Assembly (NCBI GenBank): GCA_039621445.1
Contig: CP154955.1
Coordinates: forward strand, 18,394,691 to 18,458,690
Origin: Euglena gracilis
Taxonomy: Eukaryota > Euglenida > Euglenophyceae > Euglenales
Length of the DNA stretch: 64,000 nt
Reading direction: 5' to 3'
The notes below the pieces were generated by a model. It worked only from the letters and a program-made list of their open reading frames with translations. It was not told where the DNA came from and did not search any database. A program made the position numbers and the translations under genes. Shown piece by piece: positions 10,313 through 21,425 of this stretch (position 1 is its first letter; the number at the start of each line of letters is the position of its first letter).

Positions 10313-10823
10313 CCCCTAAACCAGGTGATGCTTATTGTTTTCATCAATCGCTTGCTTAAAAAAACAAGCGATTCACTAATAGCTGGAAAATTTCGACACG
10401 TTACGCGATATAAAATCCAAACTAATCTCTTGTTCATCAGCTTTCCTAAAACGGAATACGCCGTTACATATCAAACCAACCCCAACGCCTCTGTGCTGAT
10501 GTTCCATCCTTTAGTTACCCCCCCCCCAAACAATACCCCCCATGTATTACTTTTTGCCCGAAGGCTGGGCCTGAGGGGAGGGGGGTTATTTGGGGGGGGG
10601 GGGTAATAGCACCCCAAAATTTTTTCGAAAATTTTCGAAGGCCATAGGGCCCAAAAAGGCACCCCAAATTTCATTTTTTGTACTTTGTCATTAAATTTAG
10701 CATTTTTGGAGGCCAGATGACCCAGAAAAATTGATTTTTTTTTGTAATTTGTTGTCAGAGATTGTGATTTTGCCCACATTTTCAGGTCAAAATTCGGGTC
10801 ATGGGCCGAAATTAGGGGGGAAT

Positions 10824-11399
10824 GCAGCCAAGAATTCAAGCTGAATCAAGGCCTCAAGGCCGTTAGGCCGTTAGCCGCATGACCACAAAATCATTTTATC
10901 GAGAACCCTCCTGGAGGATGGTGACTTCGTCATCTACGGGACGTTCAGAGCGCTACCTGCTGGTGTGTCTTGCCAGTAACTTCTTAACTAAGCATACTTT
11001 GGCTTTCATTCTCAGGGAAACCACATGAAAGTCCAACAATGATTATTTAAGTGCATGGAACCGATGGAAGAGACGTGACCAACATGCCAGTGACGATGTG
11101 CACGAAGTTTGACGACATACGAAGCTTTGTGCGAGAAGCCTGCGCACATGCAGGAGTTCATCTCAGCGACACCTGGGGGGATGCTCCTGAACGGCTTCAA
11201 GATGCGAAGTGGGTTCAGCACCGTACCCTTCGAGGATCGCAAATTGATCCTGATTTTGTATTGACTTTGTATTCCTGATGTGTACTCACAAAAATCATGC
11301 AATTCGTCATGTGACGAACAAATTCACTACAGCAACAACAACGAAGTCAACACAGTGATGATGGAAGCAGCGGTTTTTTAGTCGTGGACCCCGGGGTGG
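10824..11399. mobile_element. 576-bp insertion with 10-bp flanking direct repeat
   Basis: AGGGGGGAAT occurs at 10814-10823 and again at 11400-11409. Removing one copy plus 10824-11399 restores continuity with family P copy B, so this is an insertion. It starts GCAGCCAAG and ends CCCGGGGTGG, with no obvious terminal repeats. It contains an open frame (11051-11278, 75 codons, starting HGTDGRDVTNMPV) that I do not recognise. The direct repeat is G-rich, so chance is not excluded. Confidence 0.5.
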
Positions 11400-11443
11400 A
11401 GGGGGGAATTAACTCGGTTGCCGAAGTCGGACCCCGAGGGGGG

Positions 11444-11870
11444 CAGGGTTCGATATAAGGACAGGTGGGGGGGGGTGGTCCGGACCGCCCCCCCCCTGCG
11501 GGCGAGGAGGGGGGGGGGGGGGGGGACACCCCCCCACCTAAACAGTTGCGCGGTCTGGGTGACCGAAATTTTTTGACCCCCCAAAACGACCAAAAGTGCC
11601 ATTTTGAGCACTTTTTGGGCAAAAATGTGTCAAAAATGCAAAAAAATTTCGGCACGAAGCGCCGGAGGAAAAAATTGACCCTTTTTGGGGGGGGGTCCCG
11701 GGTACCCCCCGAGGGTCGGTCCGGACCCCCCCTGGCAGGTGGGGGGGTCCGGACCCCCCCTGGCAGGTGGGGGGGGGGGCCGGACCCCCCCCTGCGGGCC
11801 AGGAGGGGGGGAGGGTGGGGGGGACACCCCCCCACCTAAACCATGTACGCCCTCCTTATATCAAACCCTG
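11444..11870. mobile_element. hAT-like MITE, copy 1 (427 bp)
   Basis: Begins CAGGGTTCGATATAAGGA and ends TCCTTATATCAAACCCTG, an 18-bp terminal inverted repeat with one mismatch. GAGGGGGG flanks it exactly on both sides (11436-11443 and 11871-11878), an 8-bp target duplication. The CAGGG terminus plus 8-bp duplication is the signature of the hAT superfamily. The interior is G/C runs around an A-rich core containing GGCACGAAGCGCC. No coding capacity; it must have been moved in trans. Copy 2 is at 53923-54352. Confidence 0.85.
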
Positions 11871-11935
11871 GAGGGGGGGTATTATCTGGGGGGTATCATT
11901 TGGGGGGGTATTATTCTGGGGGAGGGTTTTGCAGG

Positions 11936-12362
11936 CCGGAGCATGCCAATGTTGATGCATATTGACGTCATGTTGTATGCACACAACTCCACCATTACAC
12001 GCAATAGATCTCTTTTCATTATGGCGGTACCCAGGCCGTCTGTTCAGAGATTGAATTACTCCAGCCAAGGATGGTATTTGTTCTTGTAATTTTTGGGGGG
12101 GTCCCAATAGACCCAAAAATTTTGGGGGGGACCAGAATCAATATTTGGGTCTGAAAGTTTTTCCTGAGGAGATTAGTGGCGGAGGCCAACCCGTGCCCGT
12201 CCAATTTTCGGGGATTTGGGGACCAAAAGCAGCTGGGAAGACCTCATCGTCAACCAATGGGTATGGGAGACCATTTTAAGCAAAAGCCAGAACCACTTTC
12301 TCTTAGACGGCCGGGAATGCACTTTTCTTGTTGAGTCACAAAATTATGACAGTTTTAGTGAA
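11936..12362. other. No gene recognised
   Basis: Ordinary mixed-composition sequence with short G-runs near 12095 and 12125. No conserved coding pattern on either strand. Confidence 0.5.
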
Positions 12363-15300
12363 AATGCGCATCCGCGCATTTTGGACACGGAGTGCGCAGG
12401 TGCGCATTCTGCATGGTTTGATGCCTCTTCCAGACTGGGGGTAAACATCTTAAAAATGAGCTGTTTGGATATTACAAGACCATAGGGACCACCCCCAGTA
12501 TTCTGCTTCAACCACGTATCATGCTGTTTACAGCTGTTTCCCGACGACTGTGGTACAGTGCGTGGATGGACTCACACTGGGCACACTCCACACGACATGC
12601 GGAACACGGGCGACGCAGGCCAACCTGGACCTGGGTGTGCCACCTTGTGTTCACCGGTGCGTGCTGATGGCTCCTGGGGGCAGGGCCTGGTGAACCCAGG
12701 ATGTGTATGGGAGGGAACTCCTTGCAGGCATGGAGACACAGCCCTCCCACGGTCAAAACAACAAGTGTATTACTGTGTGTCAAGGCCGAAGAATGCGCAC
12801 CTGCGCATTTTTTGGAAACCCAAAAGAATGCGCAGGTGCGCATTTTTTGGAATGGACACAGGCTGTGGGAAGGGGGAATGCGACACGCGCATTGATGTTG
12901 AAGGACGCACTGGGTATGGCCAGTTGCTTGCCTGCCTGGAATCCGAGTTGTGCACCGCCATGATGTGGTTTCGGGCTTGCAGAACATGGGTGTGTGAGGG
13001 GGAGACGAACCAACAGAATCACCCTGGGCAACCATGTCGCTGTACCAGACCACACCCTGGAACACGATACCTGCAGCGGCGTGGAAAACCCTGGGCTCGG
13101 CGACGGCAGGTGTCAAGGCACGAATCCATGTCCGTCAGTGATAGGGGAAATACCCCCTGCAGTGCAAGTCACCGAACACATCAGAATGCGCACCTGCGCA
13201 TTCCACTTCACCCGCTGCAGTCCAGTGCCCAGCCGAGCCTGCGCTGCTCTCGTGAATGTGAGGAGGACGTCACAGCTGACGTGAAATCGTCACCCACCCC
13301 GCGGAGGTGATGGGCCGGTTGATGCCAGCGTTGTCCGACCCCACGCCCCAGAGCGTGCATGGCAGCACACAGCCAATGGTCGCCCTGAACAACCTTACGT
13401 TGGGCTGCAGTGCACGGTGCAAGAAGCACTGTGCCCGACAATTAGGGTCAATGCAGGGGGTTGTGTCTGGTTCCATACACAGTGCTCATGGGGTTGGCAC
13501 CTCGAGAGCGAAACACGCCTGTCACCACCTTCGGCATCATTCCCCCAAAACGGTCTGTAAACACAGGATTAATTCACAATCCAAATGGACTCAAAGAAGC
13601 GAACACCACTGGTTAGCCCTACCCCAAAATTTCTCCAGGCCCCTTGAGATCGTGAGACAAGCAAGCCCATCGCAACAAAAACTTGCCGATAAACCCAGGA
13701 ATGTTTTCCGTTCTGCTTTTTCTGTGTATTCCACTGTGTCGTATTAAGGGAAAACGGATGAGAAAGGGACTTCAGTGCCCCAGGAAATTCCTCAGTGACG
13801 GGCACCCTAATCCCAAATGCGGTCAGCAGTCTTTCATGGCATGAGTGAAAAGCCGGTGAATGCGCACATGCGCAAAAAAGCGTCCTGTGCCATTCTTTGA
13901 ATGACAGCCACACCGTCGAATCTTTTCACTCCCAGGTGGGTATGCCACCACCCACGCCAACTCCCCCCGCCTGGCCTGGATTTGCAACCACACAGCTGAA
14001 GTGTAGACCTCCCTGCGAGGGTCGAATGGTGTCCGACGGCGAGGCAGCCCTGGAGCGAAACACGGCAGAGGAGGACCACCACCTGTGGCCTTGTTGGCAA
14101 CAAACGTCACCCACCACATGGAGCCCTTATTTATCATGAACTCAGAGTCGACGCTCCAACACTCCAAACTACACAACCCCTGGCCGCTGTGAAGACCAGG
14201 GAAAGCACATATGCACACACCTTCTCCACACACCCCATCCGCAATGGCTGCAGTCAAACGTGGCACATCGGGGTGAATGCGCACATGCGCATTCCCTTCC
14301 TGTGTCTCTCCTTGCAGCACCTTGGTAGGAGGTTGCTGTACAGGGCCATGCCAAACAACTCAGCACACAAGGTGGAGGCACAGCCCGGGAGACGTTCACC
14401 CTCCTCTGGCGGCATCCACCTGTGCGATGAGATACCCCTGAAATTGCTAACAAAAAGGCCAGCAGTGCACCATGGGGGTGGCCCTGCCGCAATGCTGTGC
14501 TGGCACTGGGTTCAGGGGTGCGAGACACAGATTCCCACAGCACAGAGAATGCGCACCTGCGCACTCCTCCTCACGGAATGCGCAGGTGAGCACTCTTGTG
14601 GATGCCCAGCGCTGCTCCCCTCCTGCTCTCCTGCGGATGGAATCACAGCCAGCCAGCGAAAGAATGGCCTCAAGAGTGCGCACGTGCGCATTCTTGTGCC
14701 TTGTGCACCCTCGGAGAGGAGCCATTTTACATCGTTTGTGAGGGCTGTTCTGGCGGGTGTTGTCTGTGGCAAAAAGGGTTGAAGTGGGGCTCCGCTCCAT
14801 AGCTTTTAAAACCAGTGACACACAGGAAAGGAGTGCCAGCCAGCCCCCCCTTCCATACCCAGCACCCCATCACAAACGTCAGACCTAAACACAGGTGGTC
14901 CCACATGGTGAGGTGCCATGGTGCCTATGAGAAGGCACGCGGAGCGGACGGCGTGTGCCACTGGAGGGATGCTGTGCCTGCATGTGTCACAGAGGGGTGC
15001 AGTGCACCGTGTGGGATGGCAAACAGCACGCAGCCTGAGGAGGGTAACCAGCCCTCCCCTACAGACAGCTGGTCTTGATTTTAACACACACACCCCACCC
15101 CTCTCTGAATGCAGACTACACGCACACACCAAACTTTCACCATCGCCCCCTCGTGCCCTGCTTCCAGCACAGGGCACAGAACCTCCCCTCCACTCTAACG
15201 GTCGAGACCACAGTGCCCCCTTCTCACACCCACCCCCGGGAGCCACAATAACCGTCCAAAACCTCGGGAAAAGGCCGGGACGGGGAGGGGGGTGAATGCG

Positions 15301-15614
15301 CACCTGCGCATTCACTCGGCACCACAAAACAGGGGGCACAGCCACAGGTACAACACCTTCACCTGACGAGGGTTCGTCCTCGTGAAACAGCGTTTCGTGT
15401 CGCACCTACTTCGGCAGACGGGGGTTTTCCCTCGGTCCGTGGAGGTGCTAAACCGTCATTTTCAAAACGAAAAAAGTCGGTTTGCCCAGAAAAAAACACG
15501 GGGGTCGAAGGCAGTGGTACCAATTTTGCTACCAGGGGTTACAGCTGACAGGTCGGCCGCCCCGTCAAGTGATGGCGACACACTTGGTCTCAAAAGAATG
15601 CGCAGGTGCGCATT
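12363..15614. repeat. Cluster of 13 dispersed 18-bp near-palindromes
   Basis: Consensus AATGCGCA-NN-TGCGCATT. Sites: 12363, 12391, 12792, 12827, 12877 (variant), 13185, 13859 (right half weak), 14276, 14548, 14577, 14675, 15295 and 15597 (start positions). The central dinucleotide varies (CC, GG, CA, CG, TC) while the arms are kept, so most sites contain a CANNTG core. Spacing is irregular, from 28 bp to about 0.7 kb, so this is not a tandem array. Between sites I see no convincing gene. Comparable full sites were not seen elsewhere in the window. Confidence 0.85.
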
Positions 15615-17705
15615 CTTCCATCAAAAATGAAAAGTGCATTCCCGGCCGTCTAAGTTTCTCCCGCTGGTGGCGTTCCATGTCGTCCTTGGACCCAAAAAAT
15701 CCTCCTGTTGGACTCCAATCTTTGGGGTGCATTTCGCGGCAATGGTTCCACAAAACTTTTTGAAATCTGTCATTTCCAAGAAATTGTCTGTGCAAAATAA
15801 GAAGAAATTCATGAAAATGACTTGCAAATTGGGAAAATGTTCTAGAAAACCCAAAAAAATTGGCCTGTTTTGTGTCCTCCCCGAAAGAATCAAAAAATTA
15901 AACCCAAATACCATCTTTTCTCCAGCACATTGACCAGTGACTCCAGGGCAGGCCGGCTCTGTAATATGTATGGTAGCTTGTTTTGACATGATCTGCAGTA
16001 AAACAGAAGAAGCAAGACCTTGGTTGCGGACTCCAGGGCGTCTAATGGCCAGGGGCTGAGCGGTTTGAAACTGACTTTCTGGTCATCTGTTGTCTTTGAG
16101 TTTGTGTTATTTAAAACATTGGTAGATATGAACTCCTCGTCAGAATACATACATTAGGGGTGTAATATGCAACATTTGAATATTCATCCAGGTGAGGTGG
16201 AGAGTATGGGTGAGATCAGGGAACTTTCTTGGTTGTCACTCACTGAGGCAACGGTGGGGTTCGTCCAGGTGACGTGCAGGGGCACCAACTGGGGAGCCTC
16301 TTCCTGTGGTGCAGGGGTGGTGATTAATACAGGTGGGGTGGGGAGTTGTAAAGATCGGGGTTTATAATCAGGCAATAAAAACAGGGAAAGATTCACATTC
16401 TTGGGATAAACATAAAATCCAACTGCATTGCCACTCATTGCGGCACATCTGTACGAGTTATCATAATGCTAAGAGAGTTGTGCAGTGTTCTCATACAGAA
16501 GCAGCTATCACTCTCTGCGCCACACTGTCAAGTGCAGGTGAGGTTGCATTGGACGATTAGTTTTGTTTCACCAATGCCATGTGCTCCATCCCTTGTGCTT
16601 TCCCACAAATATTCCATTGCCCATTCTTTCTAGTGACTGTCGTCAACGTGAATCACCAGCTTGCTGGAAAGATCTGCCACATGAACAACCTCACCTCACT
16701 GTTTGCTTTAGCCGCCCAACACATCATCATCCCATCAATGTACTAAGGTAGTTCCATATTATTATATGCGGGAAAATAAAATTGTAAGGAAAATGGCATT
16801 GGCAGAAATGCTGAAAGGGGAAAATTGAGTAGCCGATAACTTGTATCTGTATATTTCGAGGGTAAGCTTTACACAAGGAAGAAATTCTTTTGGACACACT
16901 GGAATTCTGAGTTGATGTTGGTTGGCCCTCAAATGGTGTGCCCACATAGAGGGTACAGTGCCGAATGAACCAGTTTAGGAAAATATGGGGTCTGCTACCA
17001 GTTCGACTGCTTGAGGAAATGCAAACCGGCAGAAGACTGCCGAGGGACAGCTGCAAAGATCATCAGAACCCCAGCGCAAAATTTCACAACCCTGAACAGC
17101 TGCACTGCCGAAGAGTCATGTCGGAGAAATATGACAAAACACACGTACATAAAAAACACCCTCATTTCGCACACTTCTCACCAATGGTTTTTGGTGTTAC
17201 ACAACGTTTTGTAATTATCTGCCATGGGTTCCGAGTCAATCAATATGGGACCGAATGTTGGGGGCTGAATTCGGTATGAGAGGTGTTTCCAAAGTGGGAT
17301 GTACATTGGCACAGACGAGAGGACACACTGCCATGGGTTACCGGGATGACACAATGATCGAGAGTCATTGTGGTGAGGGTGGACTGCCACACCCCAAAGC
17401 CAGCCTTCCAGAGGCGCAGAAGGCACTCCTTGCCCAGGGAGGTGTGGCATATTACATGTTAATTTTCAAGTGTTCATATTGTGAGAATGGAACCAGTTCA
17501 CAATTCTTGCAGAAGAGAGGGAGACAACCTGTACCGGCAGCGTGTTGCGTCACGCCACAGGTGCCACATGCATTCTCAACAAGACCACCATGGCTGTGAT
17601 GCGACACATCGACCCCAGTGCTGCCCCAATAAGCTCGCTGTGGGCATCCTCCCCGTGAACTCTGTGGACGCCGTGGGCTTCCGCTGAAATGCGACCCTGG
17701 TGCAG
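15615..17705. other. No identified gene; possible exons not assignable
   Basis: Mixed composition with several open frames of 60-115 codons on both strands, for example plus strand 16965-17279 and minus strand 15621-15989. None shows a family motif. Codon pattern near 17260-17660 is compatible with coding, but frames are broken by stops without clear splice sites. Confidence 0.35.
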
Positions 17706-17885
17706 TGCACTTACATTCCGTGCTGTCGAGGCTCATTGCACGAGAGCGAATTCAGAATGCCACGAAACACTCCGCGAGGGGACAGCTGGTCTCTGTCTGC
17801 CCCTTCAACCTGCGCGGATTGGTGGTTGGATACTTCGGGTTCCAATACATTTGCCGGGATGATTTGCCAACACAGAATGTTGTGG
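17706..17885 (+). CDS. Unidentified exon candidate
   Basis: A 180-bp stop-free block between a good acceptor (CTGGTGCAG, ending 17705) and a donor (GTGG then GTATGT). It reads HLHSVLSRLIARERIQNATK, then HSARGQLVSVCPFNLRGLVV, then GYFGFQYICRDDLPTQNVV. It looks like globular protein, but I do not recognise a family. Neighbouring exons cannot be joined with matching phase. It could be chance. Confidence 0.3.
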
Positions 17886-19367
17886 GTATGTGCACCACAA
17901 TTCAAATGTATGGGATGGATGGGTCAGAGCATGTGGGAAGGTTTGGGCAACGGAAGCCTGGCAGTAGTCGCCGTAGGAATGGCGCGCAGTAGTCGCCATG
18001 ACTGGTTTGCTGGCGACCCTGGCAACGAGAGAGTTATTTTTTTCGAACAAAGGAGGTGAGATCCAATGGGTGGGCTGGTTGGTATTTGAAGCGCTGTGAA
18101 AATACGTGGTAACTATCCAAGCTTCTTTTTAAGATCTCCCAGGGGGGTCCCCCCACCCACCCAGCCCGACATGGGACCCCCCAGAGGGACCCCCCAAATC
18201 GGGAAGCCCGGTGGCATTTCCCAAATTTTTTTAGCGACTTGCACCGAAAGCCTAGGCCTCTGGTCCGGGACTCACCCCGGACCTACCTGCCCACCCCCTG
18301 GGGAGTCTTCTGACTTAAAAAGAAGCCTGTATATATCCCTGCATTGCAGTCATACATAGGTCATTGAAGCGGGGGGGATGTTAACAAACAGAAGAGTGTT
18401 TGAGAAAGCTACAGCACAAAACACGGAGACATTAGAAATGCTGTTTTGGTGAATGCACATGAACAAACAAATGAAATGTGTCAGCAAAGAAAACCAAAAG
18501 CTTATCCATTTGCTAAACTAAATGACTGCTGTAGATAACGTTTCCATACCACATTAAACATTGTCAATATTATTGTTTGAGGACCATATCATGTGAACGC
18601 CATATCAATCGTAAACCAATTTCAACATGTATTCAATATGAATGGTAACCCAGTATTTATGGTCGGTCAGTCCAGCAAGCTGCAGTGTGGGGCAAGGAAA
18701 TTGATTTTTTTTTTCAGCCCACTGGGAAATCGAACCTCAAATCGCTGTCAGAACTTGCCGCCATCAATGCATCTGTTCATCCCTATTCCTTCTTTCTGGG
18801 TCATCATTAACAACATTTCTCCATATTTCTCCATGACTCAGGTTGGCTCTTAGAGGGTTGCTGTCTGTATGTGATGAGGATCTGTTCTGAGTGAATGATT
18901 TTGGGGAAGAGACCAGAGCATTTTAGCGCTTGGATGCGATTGCCAGCTGCTTCTTGCCGGCAAGGCCTTGCTCCGCTTGTGTTTGGCCAGGATGAAGTGG
19001 TTTCTCCGTCACCTTCCGCATCCTCTCATCCTTCCCAGGATCCTCCTCCAAATTCTGGAGGAACTGTAGCGGGTGCCTTTGGGTGTGTCCCACGCTGATG
19101 CCAGGTCTAAAATATGGCTAATTTGATTTGCATCCGGTCACGGTGAAAGTTCACTCTTGGCTCAGTTTTATACCCATGATGCAAGAAGAATACGGAATAG
19201 TTTTGCAGTCTATAATGTCTTTTAACCCAACTAAAGCTCTTGAAATTGACCCAACGTTCATATTGGGCTTTCTTACAGGGTGTTCTGGTCTGCTCATCCA
19301 GGTCCATTTTGGTTGAAAGTGGAATAGTAATAAGAATAGGAATATTGAAGATTGGAACATTAACGTC
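17886..19367. other. No gene recognised
   Basis: AT-rich with a C/G-rich patch at 18135-18310 made of GGGACCCCCC-like blocks, probably a decayed repeat. No conserved frame. Confidence 0.45.
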
Positions 19368-20778
19368 AAAAATCGATTGGTGTTCAAACAAAATTGAAAA
19401 TCTAACGAACCTGAGAAATCCGTAGCATTCATTTCTTATTGCACATCAAAAAAGATAAGAAAAGAACCCTCTGGGAATTAGCACCAAACGGGTCAGCCCA
19501 GGCGACAACTTCCCCAGGGCATTTCTTGTTTCATTCATCACACGAATGATACAACCGACGGTTTTCTTCTTTCAACAGAAAGACATAATACACTAAATGC
19601 CATAAATTCATTTTTGACAAACATGGTGCGAGAATGCCAACTGAGAGGATTTGGGTACAGATCAAATTGGGTCCAACAAAAAATGAGGGTGTAAAATTGT
19701 TTTGGCTTCGCCACCGTGTGGTTTTGAGCAAACTTCAAATTGTACACGGACCAACATTGTGTGAGACTTTCAGAGCATTGCTTGATCTCTGTCAGATTGT
19801 TTTGTTGTTTTGTTTTCTTATTGAGGGGTCCCCATTAGAGGGGCTGGTATTGGTCGAAGCCAGCATTTGATTTAACAGCGTGATAACAAATCCAAATAGA
19901 GCACCATAGTAGTTGGACCATCAAACACTGTGTGTGAATATGTGTGTCTCTGCCTGTTTATGCTTGATATACTCGGAAATGAAACACAATTATTGTATCC
20001 AGAATATGCTGGTCACTCGACAGGTGGAACCAGCTGCACCTCAGCGTCATGCCACACGCCACCCACCAACCCCCAGGCTGGCATTGTGTGAGACCTAGCT
20101 CAAGAAGCTGCCTGATTTTCAACAATCTCGTGCTGTAGATGACGTGCGATTCCCCTTCATTCCCAAAGTTCGAAACCACATCTGTTTCCTAAAGGTATAA
20201 ATAATTTTTTTCAAACCAGAATGAAACACATCTGCGGAGAGATTGGCTCGTTGGCTAATACCAGCTCTCTCTTTTGTAGGCCCCTTAACTCATTGAAGAT
20301 AATAATAATCAAGGCACCATACATGCCTCTGATGCATCACGGTAAAAAGTTTTCAAATGCAAAGCGAAGAAAACGTCAGCCAAAAGAACTAGACATTCCT
20401 GCTCAACCAAAATCGGAAACTTGCAAACGTAAATGGCATCCTCTCCGTCCTTCTCAAGCAGCCGTAGGCAGGGCAGAACGGGGAGGCCTGGTGGGGGGGT
20501 CGACGCAGTTACAACTATCATTCCCCAGAGCTGGGAGACCGTGGGCAAATGCAAGAAAGAGTGCAAACAGGTGGAAAGCTGCCTGAAACACACGGGAATG
20601 GCCCGCCATTGTGCTATTGCAGAATCGTCGAGTGCAGGAGAGAATTCATTTCATCACATTAATAAATATTCATCACGTTGCATATATAAAAAGAACAAGA
20701 TCCAATGATCAATCAGAAATTTCACATGAAAATAAAGTCTGGGAAAACTCATAGAAATGCAACATTATGTTATAATGC
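19368..20778. repeat. Duplicated block D, copy 1 (uninterrupted)
   Basis: From TCGATTGGTGTTCAAA to ATAGAAATGCAACATTA this block is repeated, diverged, at 37492-37857 plus 41069-42430 in the same orientation. Shared landmarks include GAAATCCGTAGCATTCATTT, GGACCAACATTGTGTGAGAC, GTCACTCGACAGGTGGAACC and AATCAGAAATTTCACAT. No clear open frame spans it. A transposon or a segmental duplication are both possible. Confidence 0.75.
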
Positions 20779-21277
20779 AATATGGCAGGGAGCTACAACT
20801 TGGCTCCCCACCAGGGGGGTCCAAGTAGTAGCTCCAAGGGTGTCCAAAACTTTCGGGTTCCGACTTATTCAGCTTTATTCAGAACCTGAACATTCCCGAG
20901 ATGTAATTGATGGATAAAAATTGAGCAAGGAAAGAGGTTGCTGTTGGTGGATGGCTGAGTTTTCGTAAGAGAGAATGCGAACGAGGTTGACTTCATGGAA
21001 AACATATCTTTCTGTTTGCAGTGAATGGAGACGCAAGCACAAAAAAAACACCTCAAGAGTTTGCCTGCTCAACAAATCAAAGCTGGATGGTGGCACAAGA
21101 ATACCTTACACATGTTTGGGCATGGAGCACAACCTCACCTTCCTCCGTATTCCTTCCTCCTTCCTTCCTTCTTCCTTCTTCCTCCTTATTCCTCCTTATT
21201 CCTGCTTCCTCCTCCTCCTCCTCCTCCTGCTCCTCGTCCCACCCTCCCCCCTCCCCTTCCCCCTCCCCCTCCCCCTC
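20779..21277. other. LINE 5' flank ending in a pyrimidine tract
   Basis: 20779-21140 shows nothing recognisable. From 21150 to 21277 the plus strand is almost pure C/T: TTCC and CTCCTT units pass into CCTCCT and finally CCCCCT units directly before the LINE. A matching C-rich tract lies at its other end. Confidence 0.6.
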
Positions 21278-21425
21278 GTATGGAGGCAGCGACCCGCTGC
21301 CTGTTCGGTCTGGGGCCCCTAGTCCACCAACGACAACACGACCTGACCTGAACCCCATCGACTCGCCCCGGGCTGCGGCCGAGACGGCCCAGTCCCGATT
21401 GACCTCCGCGACTCCCTCCCGGACC

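Larger units (their letters stand above)
10507..11935. repeat. Poly-G repeat family P, copy A (split by insertions)
   Basis: The interior at 10620-10813 is clearly related to 44780-44990: shared blocks include AAATTTAGCATTTTT, GGAGGCCAGATGA and GAGATTGTGATT. The family ends are runs of TATTATTTGGGGGG and its complement. In this copy the sequence is interrupted at 10824-11399 and again at 11444-11870. The right end shows GTATTATCTGGGGGG and related blocks up to about 11935. It encodes no protein. Confidence 0.65.

Noticed and set aside
12508-13310. Frames of 200-250 codons on both strands across the palindrome cluster
   Set aside because: Open in several frames at once with no family motif, and they cross the repeated sites, which would impose the same peptide in different frames.
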